Assembly (NCBI GenBank): GCA_016713985.1
Contig: JADJOD010000021.1
Location: 90,889 to 154,888 of the forward strand
Length of the DNA stretch: 64,000 nt
Source of the DNA: Lewinellaceae bacterium
GTDB lineage: Bacteria; Bacteroidota; Bacteroidia; Chitinophagales; Saprospiraceae
Direction of reading: 5' to 3'
This document shows, in pieces, positions 47,425 through 58,067 of this stretch (its first letter is position 1; each line of letters begins with the position of its first letter). The position numbers were made by a program, and so were the translations under genes. The notes below the pieces were generated by a model. It searched no databases, was not told the origin of the DNA, and saw nothing but the letters and a program-made list of their open reading frames with translations.

Positions 47425-50400
47425 ATGAATATTCGACGTCCCCTTTTGATTGCGGGAGCTATCGTCTTGCTCCAGACCATCCATTCATCCCCCTGCCTGG
47501 GAGCCATCGCCTCCGACACCTGCGATAACCCGATACAAATCAGTTCGCTCATTATTACTAATTCAATCTGCGGAGATTCCTCCGGCGTGATCCTGCTCAA
47601 CCTCATGGGAGGGAATGCGGGTTATGCCTTCAACTGGACGCCCGGCGTTTCGGACTCAAATATCGGATTCGGCCTTAAAGCAGCCGTATACCACATTGAG
47701 GTCGTCAACATCGACCACCCGGAATGCACGCTGGATACCTTCGTGGTCGTCAACACCTCAAGCGGGCCGGCCATTCAGGTTTCGGAGGTGTTGCCTGCCA
47801 ACTGTACCGGCTCCAACGGGAAAATAACCCTGAAACCGGATCAGTACAATTACACCTGGAGTAACGGCAAAACCGGGGCCATCAATGAGAACCTGAACAG
47901 CGGATGTTATTCCGTGACGGCCACCGACCCGGCCAACGGCTGCTACTCCGTGCTGCGTATTTGCGTGCCCAATACCAACCCGCTTCAATCCACCTTCGAA
48001 ATCATCACGCCATCGAAATGCGGCTTGCCGACAGGAACCGCAAAAGTAAATGTGGCGGGCGGCTCCGGGCAGTACACCTACAGCTTCGGGAACAGCCCGG
48101 TCGTACCGGATTTGCCCCCCGGTATTTTTACATATTTTATCTCCGATGACCTGACGGGCTGCAAGGATACGGTACACGTCGTCATGTACGACGCACCACT
48201 CGAGGGAACCGTGAATATTCACCCGGTTCATATTAAATGCCCGGATTCCGGCCAGGGAAGTGTCGGATTTGACGTAATACCCGGCTTTAATTTCACACTG
48301 CCGTTCACGTTTGCGTTATGGGATGAAAACGGCGACACCCAATCGCCGGACGACCTGAAGGCAGGCGTTTATTTTTTACAAATCGCGGACGCCGACAGTT
48401 GCCTGCTGCCCGTGGATACCTTTAAAATCGTTGCACCTCCGGCTTTTTCAGCGCAACAAACAGTGCAGGCGGGTACCTGTACTCAGGGTGGGCGTATTGA
48501 ACTTGATCTGACGGGGGGCAACGGCGGCTTTATCACAGACTGGTCCGATTTGTCCGGTATCGATAACCCGAAAAACCGCCACGGGCTGACACCCGGTTAT
48601 TATCATGCAACGGTTTATGACAGTTTGTTTTGTTCGTACCCCGTTGATTCTGTGTTGGTTATTTCGTATTGTGGCATTCCGGACACCTTTTTACTGGTGC
48701 TGGGCACAGGCACAACAGATTCCATTTGTTTGCCATTGCCGGCGGGGGTAAACGCAACGGGGTTATCCTATTCCATTATCGGGACCAATAACCCGGTCTA
48801 CGGCGCCTGGTCACTCAATGCCTCGGGTTGTGCGGTGTACAAAGCCGGTCCCGTCCCTGTTTTTGGAGCAGATCCGATCTGCATTGCCGTGCAAGCGGCG
48901 GCGCCCGGCTTCGGAGACACAGTTTGTATCGTGGTGAATATCACTACATTACCTCCTGAACACGATTCCATATATTTTCCATACCCCAAGGGAATTCATC
49001 CGTGGCCTGCGGATTTGTGCCGGCGAATTTTAATAACCGGACGGTTTCGAGCCTGAACGGAACGGGTTTGAGCGGTATAAGCGACGCCTTCGGCAGCTAC
49101 GTAATTGACGCTCTTTCGGCTTGTATGACCTTCCAGTCTGCCGGACCGGCGGGCTACCAGGTGGATTACGTCAGCGTCGCCGTATGTGATACCGTATTGC
49201 GGCAATGCCGCACGATTTGTTATATCCCGAGTGTTCATGCTCAGGACGGATGCCGGGACGGCGTTCTTTTTCCCGACAGCCTGGTTTTATCCGCAAGCGA
49301 TTGCGACGAAGGGGCCGATGCCTGCGTTCCGGTTCCGTTTTCACAAATCGACGAATATGTCATCCTGGATAATGGAGTGCCTTATACCGGCAACCAGTTT
49401 TCGGGCTGTGACCCGAAAACCCGGACCGCGTATACCATAAACCTGAACGCCGGCCCCTACCATCTCAGCGACTGGACACTGAATGGCCAACCTTTTTCGG
49501 GAACCTTCACCAGTGCCTATGAGTTGCTGAGCCTGCTCAATCAGTATGACCCGGCGCCGGGATGGTCGCTGGAAAACGATTCTGTTTTTGTCGGGGGCGA
49601 TGCCGGGCAAACCTATGGCCCGTTGAATATCTTATCCGCTCAGAATCAGGCTTTTAAAATCAATCCCGCGCCCCAAAACACTTTTTTGGGCACCGTCATG
49701 CGTTTTGCGACGGGTGCTCATGTCATCACGTTCAGGCGGGAAAAAACCGGCTGCTCCGATACCGTTCAGGTAAAAGTGGTGTGTACCGGTTGCCCGCCTA
49801 TTCATAATTATACCCCCAACAGCCAGGGGCAAATCGCCTGGAATATTTTAACTTGTTTTTCAGATACTATTTTTTGCACCAATATTTCAAACCCGGAGTT
49901 AGGCGATTTCAGCATCAGCGATCACGGCGCTGCGTTTTCCAGTTTTGCCGCTTGTGGAAGCTTTATCGGCCTGCGATTGGATACCGGATACCACAACATT
50001 CGCCTGCTGAACAATATTACCTTTTGCGAATACAATGTTGAGTTTGATCTGGCTTGTTCGGGAGGACCGGTCGGGCAAAACCTGAAGGCGGTTCCCGACG
50101 AAGTGGCGACACCCAAAAACACCCCCGTCGAAATGGACCTCATCGCCAATGATACCATTCGCGGGATTATGGGCAACCGAAGCGGTCTGGCCGACTTTGA
50201 CATATTAACCGATCCGGATTTCGGGCAACTGACTTACGACGATTTTTTTGCTAAGGTCACGTATTCGCCCAATTTGGATTTTTGCGGCGTGGACACCTTT
50301 GTTTACCAGATCACGGACACGGCCGGCCTGCGTTCGGCTGCCCGGGTGAGGGTAAACGTACTTTGTAATAAAATACTGATATACAATGGAATATCGCCGA

Positions 50401-50639
50401 ATAACGATGACCGGAACGACGTCTGGCATATACCCGGTATCGAATTGTACCCCGACAATGAGGTGCAGATATTCAACCGCTGGGGCAACCTGGTATTTAA
50501 ACGGAAAGGGTATACCAATCAGCAAGCCTGGGATGGTACCTGGGACGGACATAATCTGCCTGATGGCGCTTATTTTTACGTCATCGACCTTGGCGACGGA
50601 TCGAAGGCGTATAGCGGTTACATTCAACTCCAGCGGTAA
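47425..50639 (+). CDS. Large secreted CHU_C (T9SS type B) protein, frameshifted
   Basis: The corrected length is about 1071 residues. A signal peptide (ATG 47425, ending SSPCLGA) is followed by SprB-like beta repeats (SGVILLNLMGGNAGYAFNW and similar), HYR/Ig-like modules and a Big-type domain. The C-terminal CHU_C/gliding-motility-associated domain reads ILIYNGISPNNDDRNDVWHI ... VQIFNRWGNLVF and ends GYIQLQR. The frames join at CCCC 48984-48987: one added C gives YPQGNSSVACGFVP. Type B cargo is exported by T9SS but handled differently from type A. It is probably a surface or adhesive polymer. Confidence 0.88.
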
Positions 50640-50644
50640 ATAAT

Positions 50645-50684
50645 AACGGGGTTGTTGCCCGAATACCAGGCAGCAACCCCGTTT
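50645..50684. terminator. Terminator between the CHU_C and DUF2795 genes
   Basis: AACGGGGTTGTTGCC (50645-50659) pairs with GGCAGCAACCCCGTT (50669-50683), with one mismatch, followed by TTATAAAA. It lies between convergent genes. Confidence 0.7.
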
Positions 50685-50705
50685 ATAAAATGGCTTTGCA
50701 GGCCG

Positions 50706-50927
50706 CTAATATTCATCCTCATTAAAAAAGAAGTCATCGTGCCGCGGGTAATCGGGCCAGATATCTTCTATACCTTCATACATCTCGCCGTCATCTTCCA
50801 GCTCTTCCAGGTTATCGATCACTTCACCGGGCGCACCGGAGCGTATGGCGTAATCAATCAGTTCGTCTTTAGTAGCCGGCCAGGGGGCTTCTTCGAGGTA
50901 GGAGGCCAGTTCAAGAGTCCAGTACAT
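50706..50927 (-). CDS. DUF2795 family small acidic protein
   Basis: The 73-residue protein has the pattern MYWTLELASYLEEAPWPATK followed by DELIDYAIRSGAPGEVIDNL and an acidic tail ending FFFNEDEY. This matches the short DUF2795 proteins of Bacteroidota, whose function is unknown. A small DNA- or protein-binding role is only a guess. It lies between the CHU_C terminator and queA. Confidence 0.85.
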   Translation of the reverse strand: MYWTLELASYLEEAPWPATKDELIDYAIRSGAPGEVIDNLEELEDDGEMYEGIEDIWPDYPRHDDFFFNEDEY

Positions 50928-51061
50928 AGAGTTATCGTTCGTTAAAAAAGTTGAGGCTCTAACAACAGGTTTTTAGCAAGAGGGTTGCTTCACAACGATT
51001 GTTTTCAAAACAAATTTTGATATACGGGCGTGTTTGAGAAAATCGGGCACGCAAAATATCT

Positions 51062-52126
51062 TTAAATGATCAGCATGGCGTCGCCATAACTGAAGAAGCG
51101 ATACTGTTCTTTTACGGCTTCGTTGTATGCTTCCATAATGAGTTCAAACCCCCCAAAAGCGCATACCATGATCAACAGGCTCGATTTGGGCAGGTGAAAA
51201 TTGGTGACCATACTGTTGGCGATGCTGAAGTCATAAGGCGGATAAATAAATTTATTGGTCCAACCTTCCACCTGTTTCAGCAGTTTTTCAGCGGATACGG
51301 CGGTTTCGACGGAGCGCATAACCGTGGTACCTACGGCGCAGACTTTTTTATTCGCCAGAATACCTTTGTTGACCGTCTCGGCGGCATCCGCGGAAATTAT
51401 GAAGTATTCGGCTTCCATTTTATGTTTCGACAGGTCTTCCACATCGATGGTACGGAAGGTGCCGAGGCCGATATGCAAGGTCAATTCTGCAAAATGAACC
51501 CCTTTTAATTCAAGGCGTTTCATCAGTTCGCGGCTGAAATGGAGCCCTGCGGTCGGGGCCGCCACAGCGCCAAGTTCTTTGGCATAAATCGTCTGGTAGC
51601 GGTCGCGGTCGATGGCCTCGGGTTCCCGCTCGATGTATTTGGGCAGCGGCGTATTACCGAGGCGGGAGAGTTCACGCTGAAAATCGTCTTCCGTGCCGTC
51701 GAAAAGGAAGCGGATCGTGCGTCCGCGAGACGTGGTATTATCCACAACCTCCGCCACCAGGGCGTCGTTTCCGTTTTCGTCTTCAAAATACAGTTTGTTG
51801 CCTACCCGGATTTTGCGGGCCGGGTCAACCAGCACATCCCAAAGCCGGGCGTCGTGGTTGAGTTCCCGCAACAGGAAAACTTCGATTTTAGCGCCGGTTT
51901 TTTCTTTTTGACCAAAAAGTCTTGCGGGAAAAACCTTGGTGTTATTAAAAACCATGACGTCCCCGTCGTTGAAATAATTGAGGATGTCTTTAAAAATCTT
52001 GTGTTCGATTTTGCCTGTGTCGCGGTGTACCACCATGAGTCGACTCTGGTCGCGCTCATCTGCGGGATACTGCGCAACGAGTTCTTTTGGCAAATTAAAA
52101 TTGAAACTGGAAAGTTTGGTGCGCAT
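51062..52126 (-). CDS. queA: tRNA epoxyqueuosine pathway S-adenosylmethionine:tRNA ribosyltransferase-isomerase
   Basis: The enzyme transfers and rearranges the ribosyl group of SAM onto preQ1 at the wobble position of tRNAs to give epoxyqueuosine. The 354-residue length and segments FNLPKELVAQYPADERDQSR, VMVFNNTKVFPARLFG and PTAGLHFSRELM are typical. It indicates that queuosine is made in this organism, which bears on the role of the PTPS/folE operon. Its -7 box lies about 130 bp upstream. Confidence 0.97.
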   Translation of the reverse strand: MRTKLSSFNFNLPKELVAQYPADERDQSRLMVVHRDTGKIEHKIFKDILNYFNDGDVMVFNNTKVFPARLFGQKEKTGAKIEVFLLRELNHDARLWDVLVDPARKIRVGNKLYFEDENGNDALVAEVVDNTTSRGRTIRFLFDGTEDDFQRELSRLGNTPLPKYIEREPEAIDRDRYQTIYAKELGAVAAPTAGLHFSRELMKRLELKGVHFAELTLHIGLGTFRTIDVEDLSKHKMEAEYFIISADAAETVNKGILANKKVCAVGTTVMRSVETAVSAEKLLKQVEGWTNKFIYPPYDFSIANSMVTNFHLPKSSLLIMVCAFGGFELIMEAYNEAVKEQYRFFSYGDAMLII

Positions 52127-52258
52127 TGTAAAGGGTAAAGGGCAGATTTAAACGCTGATAGGTCAGTGCTGCTACCTTTCGATTTAGATTTCTGGCGAAA
52201 TATTGTTGTGAAAAGTTATTTTGGCTGCTTTCCAGGGCTTTCGCCCCAAAAATGGGTG

Positions 52259-52266
52259 CAAAAATA
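52259..52266 (-). promoter_or_regulatory. Candidate -7 box for queA
   Basis: The minus-strand sequence TATTTTTG (52266-52259) fits TAnnTTTG and would give a leader of about 125 bases. No preQ1-type riboswitch was recognised in that leader. Confidence 0.3.
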
Positions 52267-52408
52267 GAAATAATCCTGAAAGGTAAATTTGCCATTCTGT
52301 TTTTTTCAAGAAATGCTCTTGTTACAGCATTTTAGATGCCAAATGCCATGAAAATGTTGAGAAACTGTTTTTTCAAAAAAAGAAACGGAAAAGGGCGGGG
52401 GGGGGAGT

Positions 52409-52666
52409 TTACTCTGCCCGCCAGGCCGGCAAAAAACGCGCTATTTCTTCTTTGTTTTCCCGGAATACTTTGGCGCCGCGGGTGGCGGTCACAACACTGC
52501 ATGGCACATCTTTGCTGACTTCGCGTTGGCTTAGGCCGCGGTCGAGGGCATCAAAAATGCGCCAGCGCTCCAGCATCAGGACGCGTTCATGCTCGGTGAA
52601 GGTAAGTTTCAGCAAAGTTTCGAAATCAGGTTCGTTGGAAACCGATTTAAACAGTTTATAGAGCAT
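52409..52666 (-). CDS. TrpR/YerC-like small DNA-binding protein
   Basis: The 85-residue protein has the TrpR-superfamily arrangement FTEHERVLMLERWRIFDALDRG-like helices and a helix-turn-helix LSQREVSKDVPCSVVTATRG. This pattern occurs in TrpR and the YerC/YecD group. No Trp-binding residues were confirmed and no trp genes are nearby, so the regulated gene is unknown. It lies 27 bp downstream of typA on the same strand and may be cotranscribed with it. Confidence 0.8.
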   Translation of the reverse strand: MLYKLFKSVSNEPDFETLLKLTFTEHERVLMLERWRIFDALDRGLSQREVSKDVPCSVVTATRGAKVFRENKEEIARFLPAWRAE

Positions 52667-52692
52667 GGCAGTGTTACTAAATGACGGGTTGA

Positions 52693-54505
52693 TCAGGCCA
52701 TAGCCACGTCTTTCTGCGCTTTCTTGCGTTCGAAATCTTTCAGGTAGACTTTGCGCAGTCGGATGTTTTTCGGCGTCACTTCCACGTATTCATCTTCTTG
52801 GATGTATTCAAGCGCTTCTTCCAGCGTAAAGCGGCGCGGCGGGGCCAGCGATGCCTTGTCGTCCGAACCGGAAGCGCGCATATTGGTAAGTTTTTTCGTT
52901 TTGGTCACGTTAATGACCAGGTCGCCGGGGCGGTTGTTTTCTCCGATAACCTGTCCTTCGTAAACATCTTCGCCGGGCTCGACGAAAAAGGTGCCTCTAT
53001 CTTGCAGATTATCAAGCGAATAGGCAATTGCAGTGCCGGTTTCCATCACGATGAGCGAGCCGTTTTGGCGACCGGGAATATCTCCTTTCCAGGGTTCGTA
53101 TCCCATAAAGCGGTGGGTCATGATGGCTTCTCCCTGGGTCATGGTAAGCACATTGGAGCGCAACCCGATAATTCCCCTGGACGGGATATCGAACCGAAGC
53201 AGGAAGCGGTCGTTTTTCGGCTCCATACTTTTCATCACCCCCTTGCGGCGGGTTACCAGTTCGATACATTTGCCGCTTGTTTCTTCCGGCACGTCGATCG
53301 TCAGTTCCTCGACGGGTTCATTTTTGACCCCGTTTATTTCTTTAACGATTACTTTGGGTTGACCGATTTGCATCTCATATCCTTCCCGGCGCATGGTTTC
53401 GATCAGGATGGAAAGGTGTAATACCCCCCGGCCAAAAACCATAAATGAATCGGCCGAACTGGTTTCCTCCATTCGCATGGCCAGGTTTTTCTCCAGTTCT
53501 TTTTCGAGGCGTTCCCGAACGTGGCGGCTGGTGACGAATTTCCCTTCCTGGCCGAAAAACGGCGAGTCGTTGATGGTGAACAACATAGACATGGTCGGTT
53601 CGTCGATCGAGATCGGATCGAGCGCTTCCGGGTTTTCATAATCCGCGATGGTATCGCCAATTTCAAAACCTTCCACGCCGACTATGGCGCATATATCGCC
53701 GGCTTGTACCTCCTGCACGTCTTTTTTCGCCAGGCCGTCGAATACAAAAAGTTGCTTGATGCGGTGTTTTTGCACCTTGCCGTCTTTTTTAACCAGCGAC
53801 ACTTGTTGGTTATTAACCAGTTTGCCGCGAGTCAGGCGACCAACCGCAATCCTGCCGATATAATTGGAGTAATCCAGCGAAGTGACCAGCAATTGGGTGG
53901 TGCCGGGGACCACTTCGGGAGTGGGAATGTATTTGATGATATCGTCGAGCAGGATGGTAATGTCTTCTGCCGGTTTTTTCCAGTCGTGGCTCATCCAGCC
54001 TTGTTTGGCGGAGCCGAACACTACTGGGAAGTCGAGTTGGTCTTCTGTGGCATCAAGGGCAAACATCAGGTCGAATACCTGCTCGTGCGCCCAATCGGGG
54101 TTGCAGTTGGGTTTGTCCACCTTGTTGATCACAACCACCGGTTTTTTGCCCATTTCAAGCGCTTTTTGCAACACGAAACGGGTTTGCGGCATGGGCCCTT
54201 CAAACGCATCGACGAGCAACAGAACCCCCGTCGGCCATATTGAGCACCCGTTCAACCTCGCCGCCAAAGTCGGCGTGGCCCGGCGTATCAATGATGTTGA
54301 TCTTGACGCCTTTATAGTGTATCGCTACGTTTTTGGCAAAAATGGTGATCCCGCGTTCGCGTTCCAGATCGTTGCTGTCCAAAATAAGTTCACCCGTCAC
54401 CTCATGGTCTTTGAAAACTTTAGCCGCAAGAATCATTTTGTCGACAAGTGTTGTTTTGCCGTGGTCAACGTGAGCGATAATGGCGATGTTGCGGATATTT
54501 TCCAT
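52693..54505 (-). CDS. typA: Translational GTPase TypA/BipA, frameshifted
   Basis: The ribosome-associated GTPase acts in stress response and ribosome assembly. The corrected length is 603 residues. G1 is AHVDHGKTT, G2 lies in ERERGITI, G3 is DTPGHADF, and G4 NKVD follows. The frame breaks at CCCCC 54225-54229 (GGGGG on the coding strand). Removing one base restores MADGVLLLVDAFEGPMPQTR. The C-terminal part has MTHRFMGYEPWKGDIPGRQN and the TypA-specific C-terminus ending FERKKAQKDVAMA. The start ATG is at 54505. Confidence 0.94.
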
Positions 54506-54899
54506 AAAAAAGTAAAATGTGTAGGGTGTTCGAGGCGTAGTTAGACAGTAAAATTGCAAAAAAGTTTCAAAAAAAGCCGGTTTTTACACCTGAAAAGGCC
54601 TTTTTAAAAGGAGCCGCAAAGGTACACCTTTCTAACGTGGGAAAAAAGCAAGCCGGGAATCAGAATTTGTTAATAAAAGATGAAGTTGCAACAATCATTC
54701 TGTCTGCCAGGGCAAATGACCTAAAAAACAAAATTTTATTTCCCAAAATAGTTGTTACTTTTGTGCATCTTGTATACCACATTGTTGTCCGGCAGGCCGG
54801 CTTCTGCTTAGTACCCTGTGCAATAACGGGAAGGACCAATTGAGAGCGCAGGTATCAAATCCTGACGGCTGCCGGGCATTTGTGGTTTAGTTTTTCGGT
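54506..54899. other. Divergent intergenic region with two -7 boxes
   Basis: The 394-bp region contains a minus-strand TACCTTTG box (54624-54617) serving typA and a plus-strand TACTTTTG box (54756-54763) that could serve the TauE/SafE gene with a leader near 130 bases. No open frame or clear hairpin of note was seen, so the long leader is unexplained. Confidence 0.45.
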
Positions 54900-55670
54900 A
54901 TGGAAGTTATTGTTGGTCTTACCGCTTTCCTCGCTTCTTTATTGACATTGTTCTCCGGTTTCGGGCTCGGAACCATACTGACGCCCGTATTCGGCCTGTT
55001 TTTTCCCCTGAATATTGCAGTTGCGCTTACCGGGATCGTGCACCTCCTGAACAATGTGTTTAAACTTTCCCTGCTGGGAAAAAACGCGTCGAAAAAACAC
55101 CTCCTGTCGTTCGGCCTTCCTTCGGTGGCAGGCGGACTGCTCGGCGCCTGGGTGCTGGTTCGCATCAGCGAAATGCCACCGTTGTGCACCTGGCAGTGGG
55201 GAAGTCATACCTTCGAGGTTACAGTGATGAAGTTGTGTATTGCTTTTTTGATGATCCTGTTCGCGCTGATGGAAATAGTCCCGGCGCTCAACCGGCTCGA
55301 ATTTGGCAAAGGTCATTTGACGGCCGGTGGCTTGTTGAGCGGTTTTTTCGGCGGGCTCAGCGGGCATCAGGGTGCATTACGCACGGCCTTTTTGATCAAT
55401 ACGGGTTTAAGCAAGGAGGCGTTTATTGCCACGGGTGTTACAATTGCGTGTATGGTAGACCTGACCCGGCTGCCCGTTTATTTTACCCGGTTTTCTTCGC
55501 AGGATATTGCCGGTCAGTGGCGTATATTGCTTATTGCCACACTTTGCGCTTTTGCCGGAGCCTACCTCGGGGCCCGCTTTGTACGCAAAATAACCTTCGC
55601 CGCAGTGCGGTGGATCGCCGCCGGCATGATCGTCGCGATCGCGATCCTGCTGATAACCGGCATCATCTGA
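54900..55670 (+). CDS. TauE/SafE family sulfite/organosulfonate exporter-like protein
   Basis: The 256-residue protein has about eight membrane helices in two related halves. It has the FSGFGLGTILTPVFGL segment and, later, GGLLSGFFGGLSGHQGALRT, the repeated glycine-rich motifs of the TauE/SafE (UPF0721) family. Members move sulfur compounds or other small anions across the inner membrane. The substrate is unknown. It is convergent with the DUF1573 gene, 3 bp apart at the stops. Confidence 0.9.
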   Translation: MEVIVGLTAFLASLLTLFSGFGLGTILTPVFGLFFPLNIAVALTGIVHLLNNVFKLSLLGKNASKKHLLSFGLPSVAGGLLGAWVLVRISEMPPLCTWQWGSHTFEVTVMKLCIAFLMILFALMEIVPALNRLEFGKGHLTAGGLLSGFFGGLSGHQGALRTAFLINTGLSKEAFIATGVTIACMVDLTRLPVYFTRFSSQDIAGQWRILLIATLCAFAGAYLGARFVRKITFAAVRWIAAGMIVAIAILLITGII

Positions 55671-55673
55671 GGT

Positions 55674-56150
55674 TCAGTTTCCTTCCAGGGAGTTTCGTGG
55701 CTTCTTTCTGGGCATAACGTTCCCGTCGATATACAGGATATTGCGGGAATTGGGCTGAGAGTTGTCGTATACCACAATACCGGGCTGGGCGTGTCCGGCT
55801 TTTCCCGCGCTGTCGAACTCCACCCGGATCGCAGCCGTTTCACCCGGCATGATCGAATAAGTGGGGAAGCGCAACACGGTGCAGTCGCAACTGGTTTTTA
55901 CACTTTTGATCATGTATGGATTGGTGCCGGTATTGGTTACCTGGAAAGAGTCGAGCAAAATAGCGCCTTCATATACTTCGCCAAAAAAAAGTGTGTCCGG
56001 CTGCCAGATAACCGTGGTTCGCTCGCCGGGGATAGCAGAAAGTTTCTGTAATTGCGGCTTGTTTTCCCGGTCAGCGGGTGTATCGCCGGCTTGGGCCATC
56101 AGGCATGCGCCGACTGACAAAACAAAAAAAAGACAGGCAATAATTTTCAT
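55674..56150 (-). CDS. DUF1573 secreted protein
   Basis: The 158-residue protein has a signal peptide (ATG 56150, ending CLMAQAGD) and a single DUF1573 Ig-like domain with FFGEVYEGAILLDSFQVTNT, a SCDCTVL motif and the IMPGETAAI turn. Family members are abundant in Bacteroidota and have no established role. A -7 box TACCTTTG on the minus strand (56189-56182) lies 31 bp upstream of the start. Confidence 0.9.
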   Translation of the reverse strand: MKIIACLFFVLSVGACLMAQAGDTPADRENKPQLQKLSAIPGERTTVIWQPDTLFFGEVYEGAILLDSFQVTNTGTNPYMIKSVKTSCDCTVLRFPTYSIMPGETAAIRVEFDSAGKAGHAQPGIVVYDNSQPNSRNILYIDGNVMPRKKPRNSLEGN

Positions 56151-56221
56151 GGATATCCGAAATGTATGTGGAACAGGCAAGCAAAGGTAAGATTGTCGCG
56201 CGGTTATCGGGCATAAAAACA

Positions 56222-56257
56222 AAAACTTCCGGGTCTTTGACAGACACCGGAAGTTTT
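56222..56257 (-). terminator. Terminator of the tRNA-Leu gene
   Basis: AAAACTTCCGG (56222-56232) pairs with CCGGAAGTTTT (56247-56257), with an inner GTCT/AGAC stem. On the minus strand a T-rich tract follows. Confidence 0.75.
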
Positions 56258-56262
56258 AAAAG

Positions 56263-56346
56263 TGCGGGAAGCGAGACTCGAACTCGCATGCCCGTGAAGG
56301 CGCACGCCCCTGAAACGTGTGCGTCTACCAATTCCGCCATTCCCGC
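56263..56346 (-). tRNA. tRNA-Leu (CAG anticodon)
   Basis: The acceptor stem is GCGGGAA pairing with TTCCCGC. A long variable arm marks it as class II, and GCGAG/CTCGC form the T stem around TTCGAGT. The anticodon loop TTCAGGG places CAG at positions 34-36 (plus strand 56312-56310). The CCA end is not encoded; the discriminator base is A. Confidence 0.95.
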
Positions 56347-56371
56347 AAAGAGTTCGTTTCAAAAGCGGGTG

Positions 56372-56401
56372 CAAATGTAAGAGCGTTTTGTTTTTTCACA
56401 A
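56372..56401 (-). promoter_or_regulatory. Promoter of tRNA-Leu
   Basis: On the minus strand TTG (56401-56399), a 19-bp spacer and an exact TACATTTG box (56379-56372) form a textbook Bacteroidota promoter about 26 bp before the tRNA 5' end. Confidence 0.7.
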
Positions 56402-56433
56402 CAGATTTTTTCTATTGCCTCAAATTTTTTTTC

Positions 56434-57423
56434 ATGAACTTCCTGATCATACAAACAGCCTTTATCGGCGACGTCGTGCTGGCCACTCCCCTGGTGGAAA
56501 AAATCCGGCGCTTTTTCCCCGACGCCGGCATCGACTTTCTCGTGCGCAAGGGCAATGAAAAACTCCTCTCCGGTCATCCGTATATTCGGAAAGTACTGGT
56601 ATGGGATAAAAAACGCCACAAATACAGCGGCCTGTTTGCCATGATCCGGTATATCCGGCGGGAACATTACGATTGGGTGATCAATTGTCAGCGTTTTTTC
56701 GCCTCCGGCCTGCTTACAACCTTTTCAGGCGCCCGAAACACCTCCGGTTTTGACAAAAATCCCCTGGCGTTTTGCTTCACGAAAAAAACGCCGCATTTTT
56801 TTGGCGCCCGGCAACACCCGGTGCACGAAGTGGACAGGAACCTGGCGCTGATTGCTCACCTGACCGACGAAACCTTTGAACTGCCGAAACTTTATTTTTC
56901 GGCAGCAGATACAGATCGGGCCCGGCGCCTGGCCGCAGGGCGCAAATACGCCTGCATTGCCCCCACATCCGTCTGGTTCACCAAACAATTTCCTGCCCAC
57001 AAATGGGTGGAATTGATCGGGCGGCTGCAAAAGGAAGGATATTGCATTTTTCTGTTAGGGGGAAAAGAGGATGTGCAGCCCTGCGAAGCCATTCGTATGG
57101 CGACTTCAAACCCTGCTGTGTACAATGTTGCCGGCCAGTTGTCTTTTCTCGAATCGGCGGCTTTGATGAAGGAGGCAGCGATGAATTACGCGAATGACTC
57201 GGCCCCAATACACATCGCTTCCGCCGTCGACGCGCCGATGGCCGCTGTTTTTTGTTCCACCATACCGGCTTTTGGGTTTACACCCTTATCCAGCCGGAGT
57301 TATGTTGTCGAGGCGCGGGAATCACCCGCCTGCCGCCCTTGTGGTTTGCACGGGCTCGCCACCTGCCCGAAAGGACATTTTGCCTGCGCCGAACAGGTTC
57401 GTGTAGTCGATTTTCCAATCTGA
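56434..57423 (+). CDS. Glycosyltransferase family 9 (heptosyltransferase-like)
   Basis: The 329-residue protein begins FLIIQTAFIGDVVLATPLVE, the GT9 N-terminal motif. It contains CIAPTSVWFTKQFPAHKWVE and the donor-site ANDSAPIHIASAVDAPMAAV. GT9 enzymes add heptose or similar sugars to the LPS core from a nucleotide-activated donor. The start ATG 56434 opens the first strand; the frame is open upstream through the tRNA gene, so the upstream extension is not used. It ends just before the AT-rich structured region. Confidence 0.92.
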   Translation: MNFLIIQTAFIGDVVLATPLVEKIRRFFPDAGIDFLVRKGNEKLLSGHPYIRKVLVWDKKRHKYSGLFAMIRYIRREHYDWVINCQRFFASGLLTTFSGARNTSGFDKNPLAFCFTKKTPHFFGARQHPVHEVDRNLALIAHLTDETFELPKLYFSAADTDRARRLAAGRKYACIAPTSVWFTKQFPAHKWVELIGRLQKEGYCIFLLGGKEDVQPCEAIRMATSNPAVYNVAGQLSFLESAALMKEAAMNYANDSAPIHIASAVDAPMAAVFCSTIPAFGFTPLSSRSYVVEARESPACRPCGLHGLATCPKGHFACAEQVRVVDFPI

Positions 57424-58067
57424 AAATGTCCTGTTTTTTGAGGGACCGGTCGATTTTGGAGGTTTAGCGGTCGGTTTTTAAAAAAAAATTACAAAAAAAT
57501 AATTTTTCCAGACTTCGCATTTTCAAGCCTGAAACATCAACTTTCTTTTAAATGTATTGCAGGAGTGTTGAAAGATTATCAAAAAAACGCTGTACAATTT
57601 GCAAGTATGATAAGATCAAAATGCTGTTTTTGCCCCCCTGCCAAGGGGGGGATATATCACTGAATTGAAAAATTCGTTCATATTTGCATCACAATTCGTT
57701 GCTCACCTGAAAATAGCGAGCGGCCCACAACAAAAACCGATACTCACACACCAATAATTTTCCTTGGTTTACCTTGAAGAAGCGGATTCACTAAGAATCG
57801 ATTTTCAACAAAAACCAACTTTGAACGACAAAGCACTTTTAGCCATATTTTTAATAATCCAACCTTCATACTACGAGAAAACACTTTATAACCCCGATAA
57901 CCCATCCCAAAATGAAACAGGGTATTTTTTCTAACAAATAATACCCGAAAGAAATAAAGCTCGTCACGAGCAAAGAAAACCGAAGGCGGGGGCCCTCCGG
58001 TCCTTTCAAATGAGAAAGGGCGGAGGGCTGTTTTTTTTATATCACTTCCCCTTTTCCTGCTTTCAAA
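57424..58067. other. AT-rich intergenic region with several hairpins (candidate structured RNA)
   Basis: The 644-bp stretch is clearly poorer in G+C than its neighbours and has no convincing gene. It holds CCCCCC/GGGGGGG (57633-57651), GGGTATT/AATACCC (57920-57946), GCTCG-TCA-CGAGC (57959-57971) and a strong terminator hairpin at 57992-58038. These could fold in one RNA that ends before the flippase gene. No well-spaced promoter for such an RNA was identified. Confidence 0.5.
57992..58038 (+). terminator. Strong intrinsic terminator upstream of the flippase gene
   Basis: GCCCTCCG (57992-57999) pairs with CGGAGGGC (58021-58028). An inner CCTTTC/GAAAGG stem is present and eight T residues follow (58031-58038). 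It lies only 30 bp before the flippase start. Confidence 0.8.

Noticed and set aside
43045..54229. Programmed frameshifting in dnaG and typA
   Set aside because: No slippery heptamer with a downstream pseudoknot was seen, and similar breaks occur in unrelated genes of the same window.
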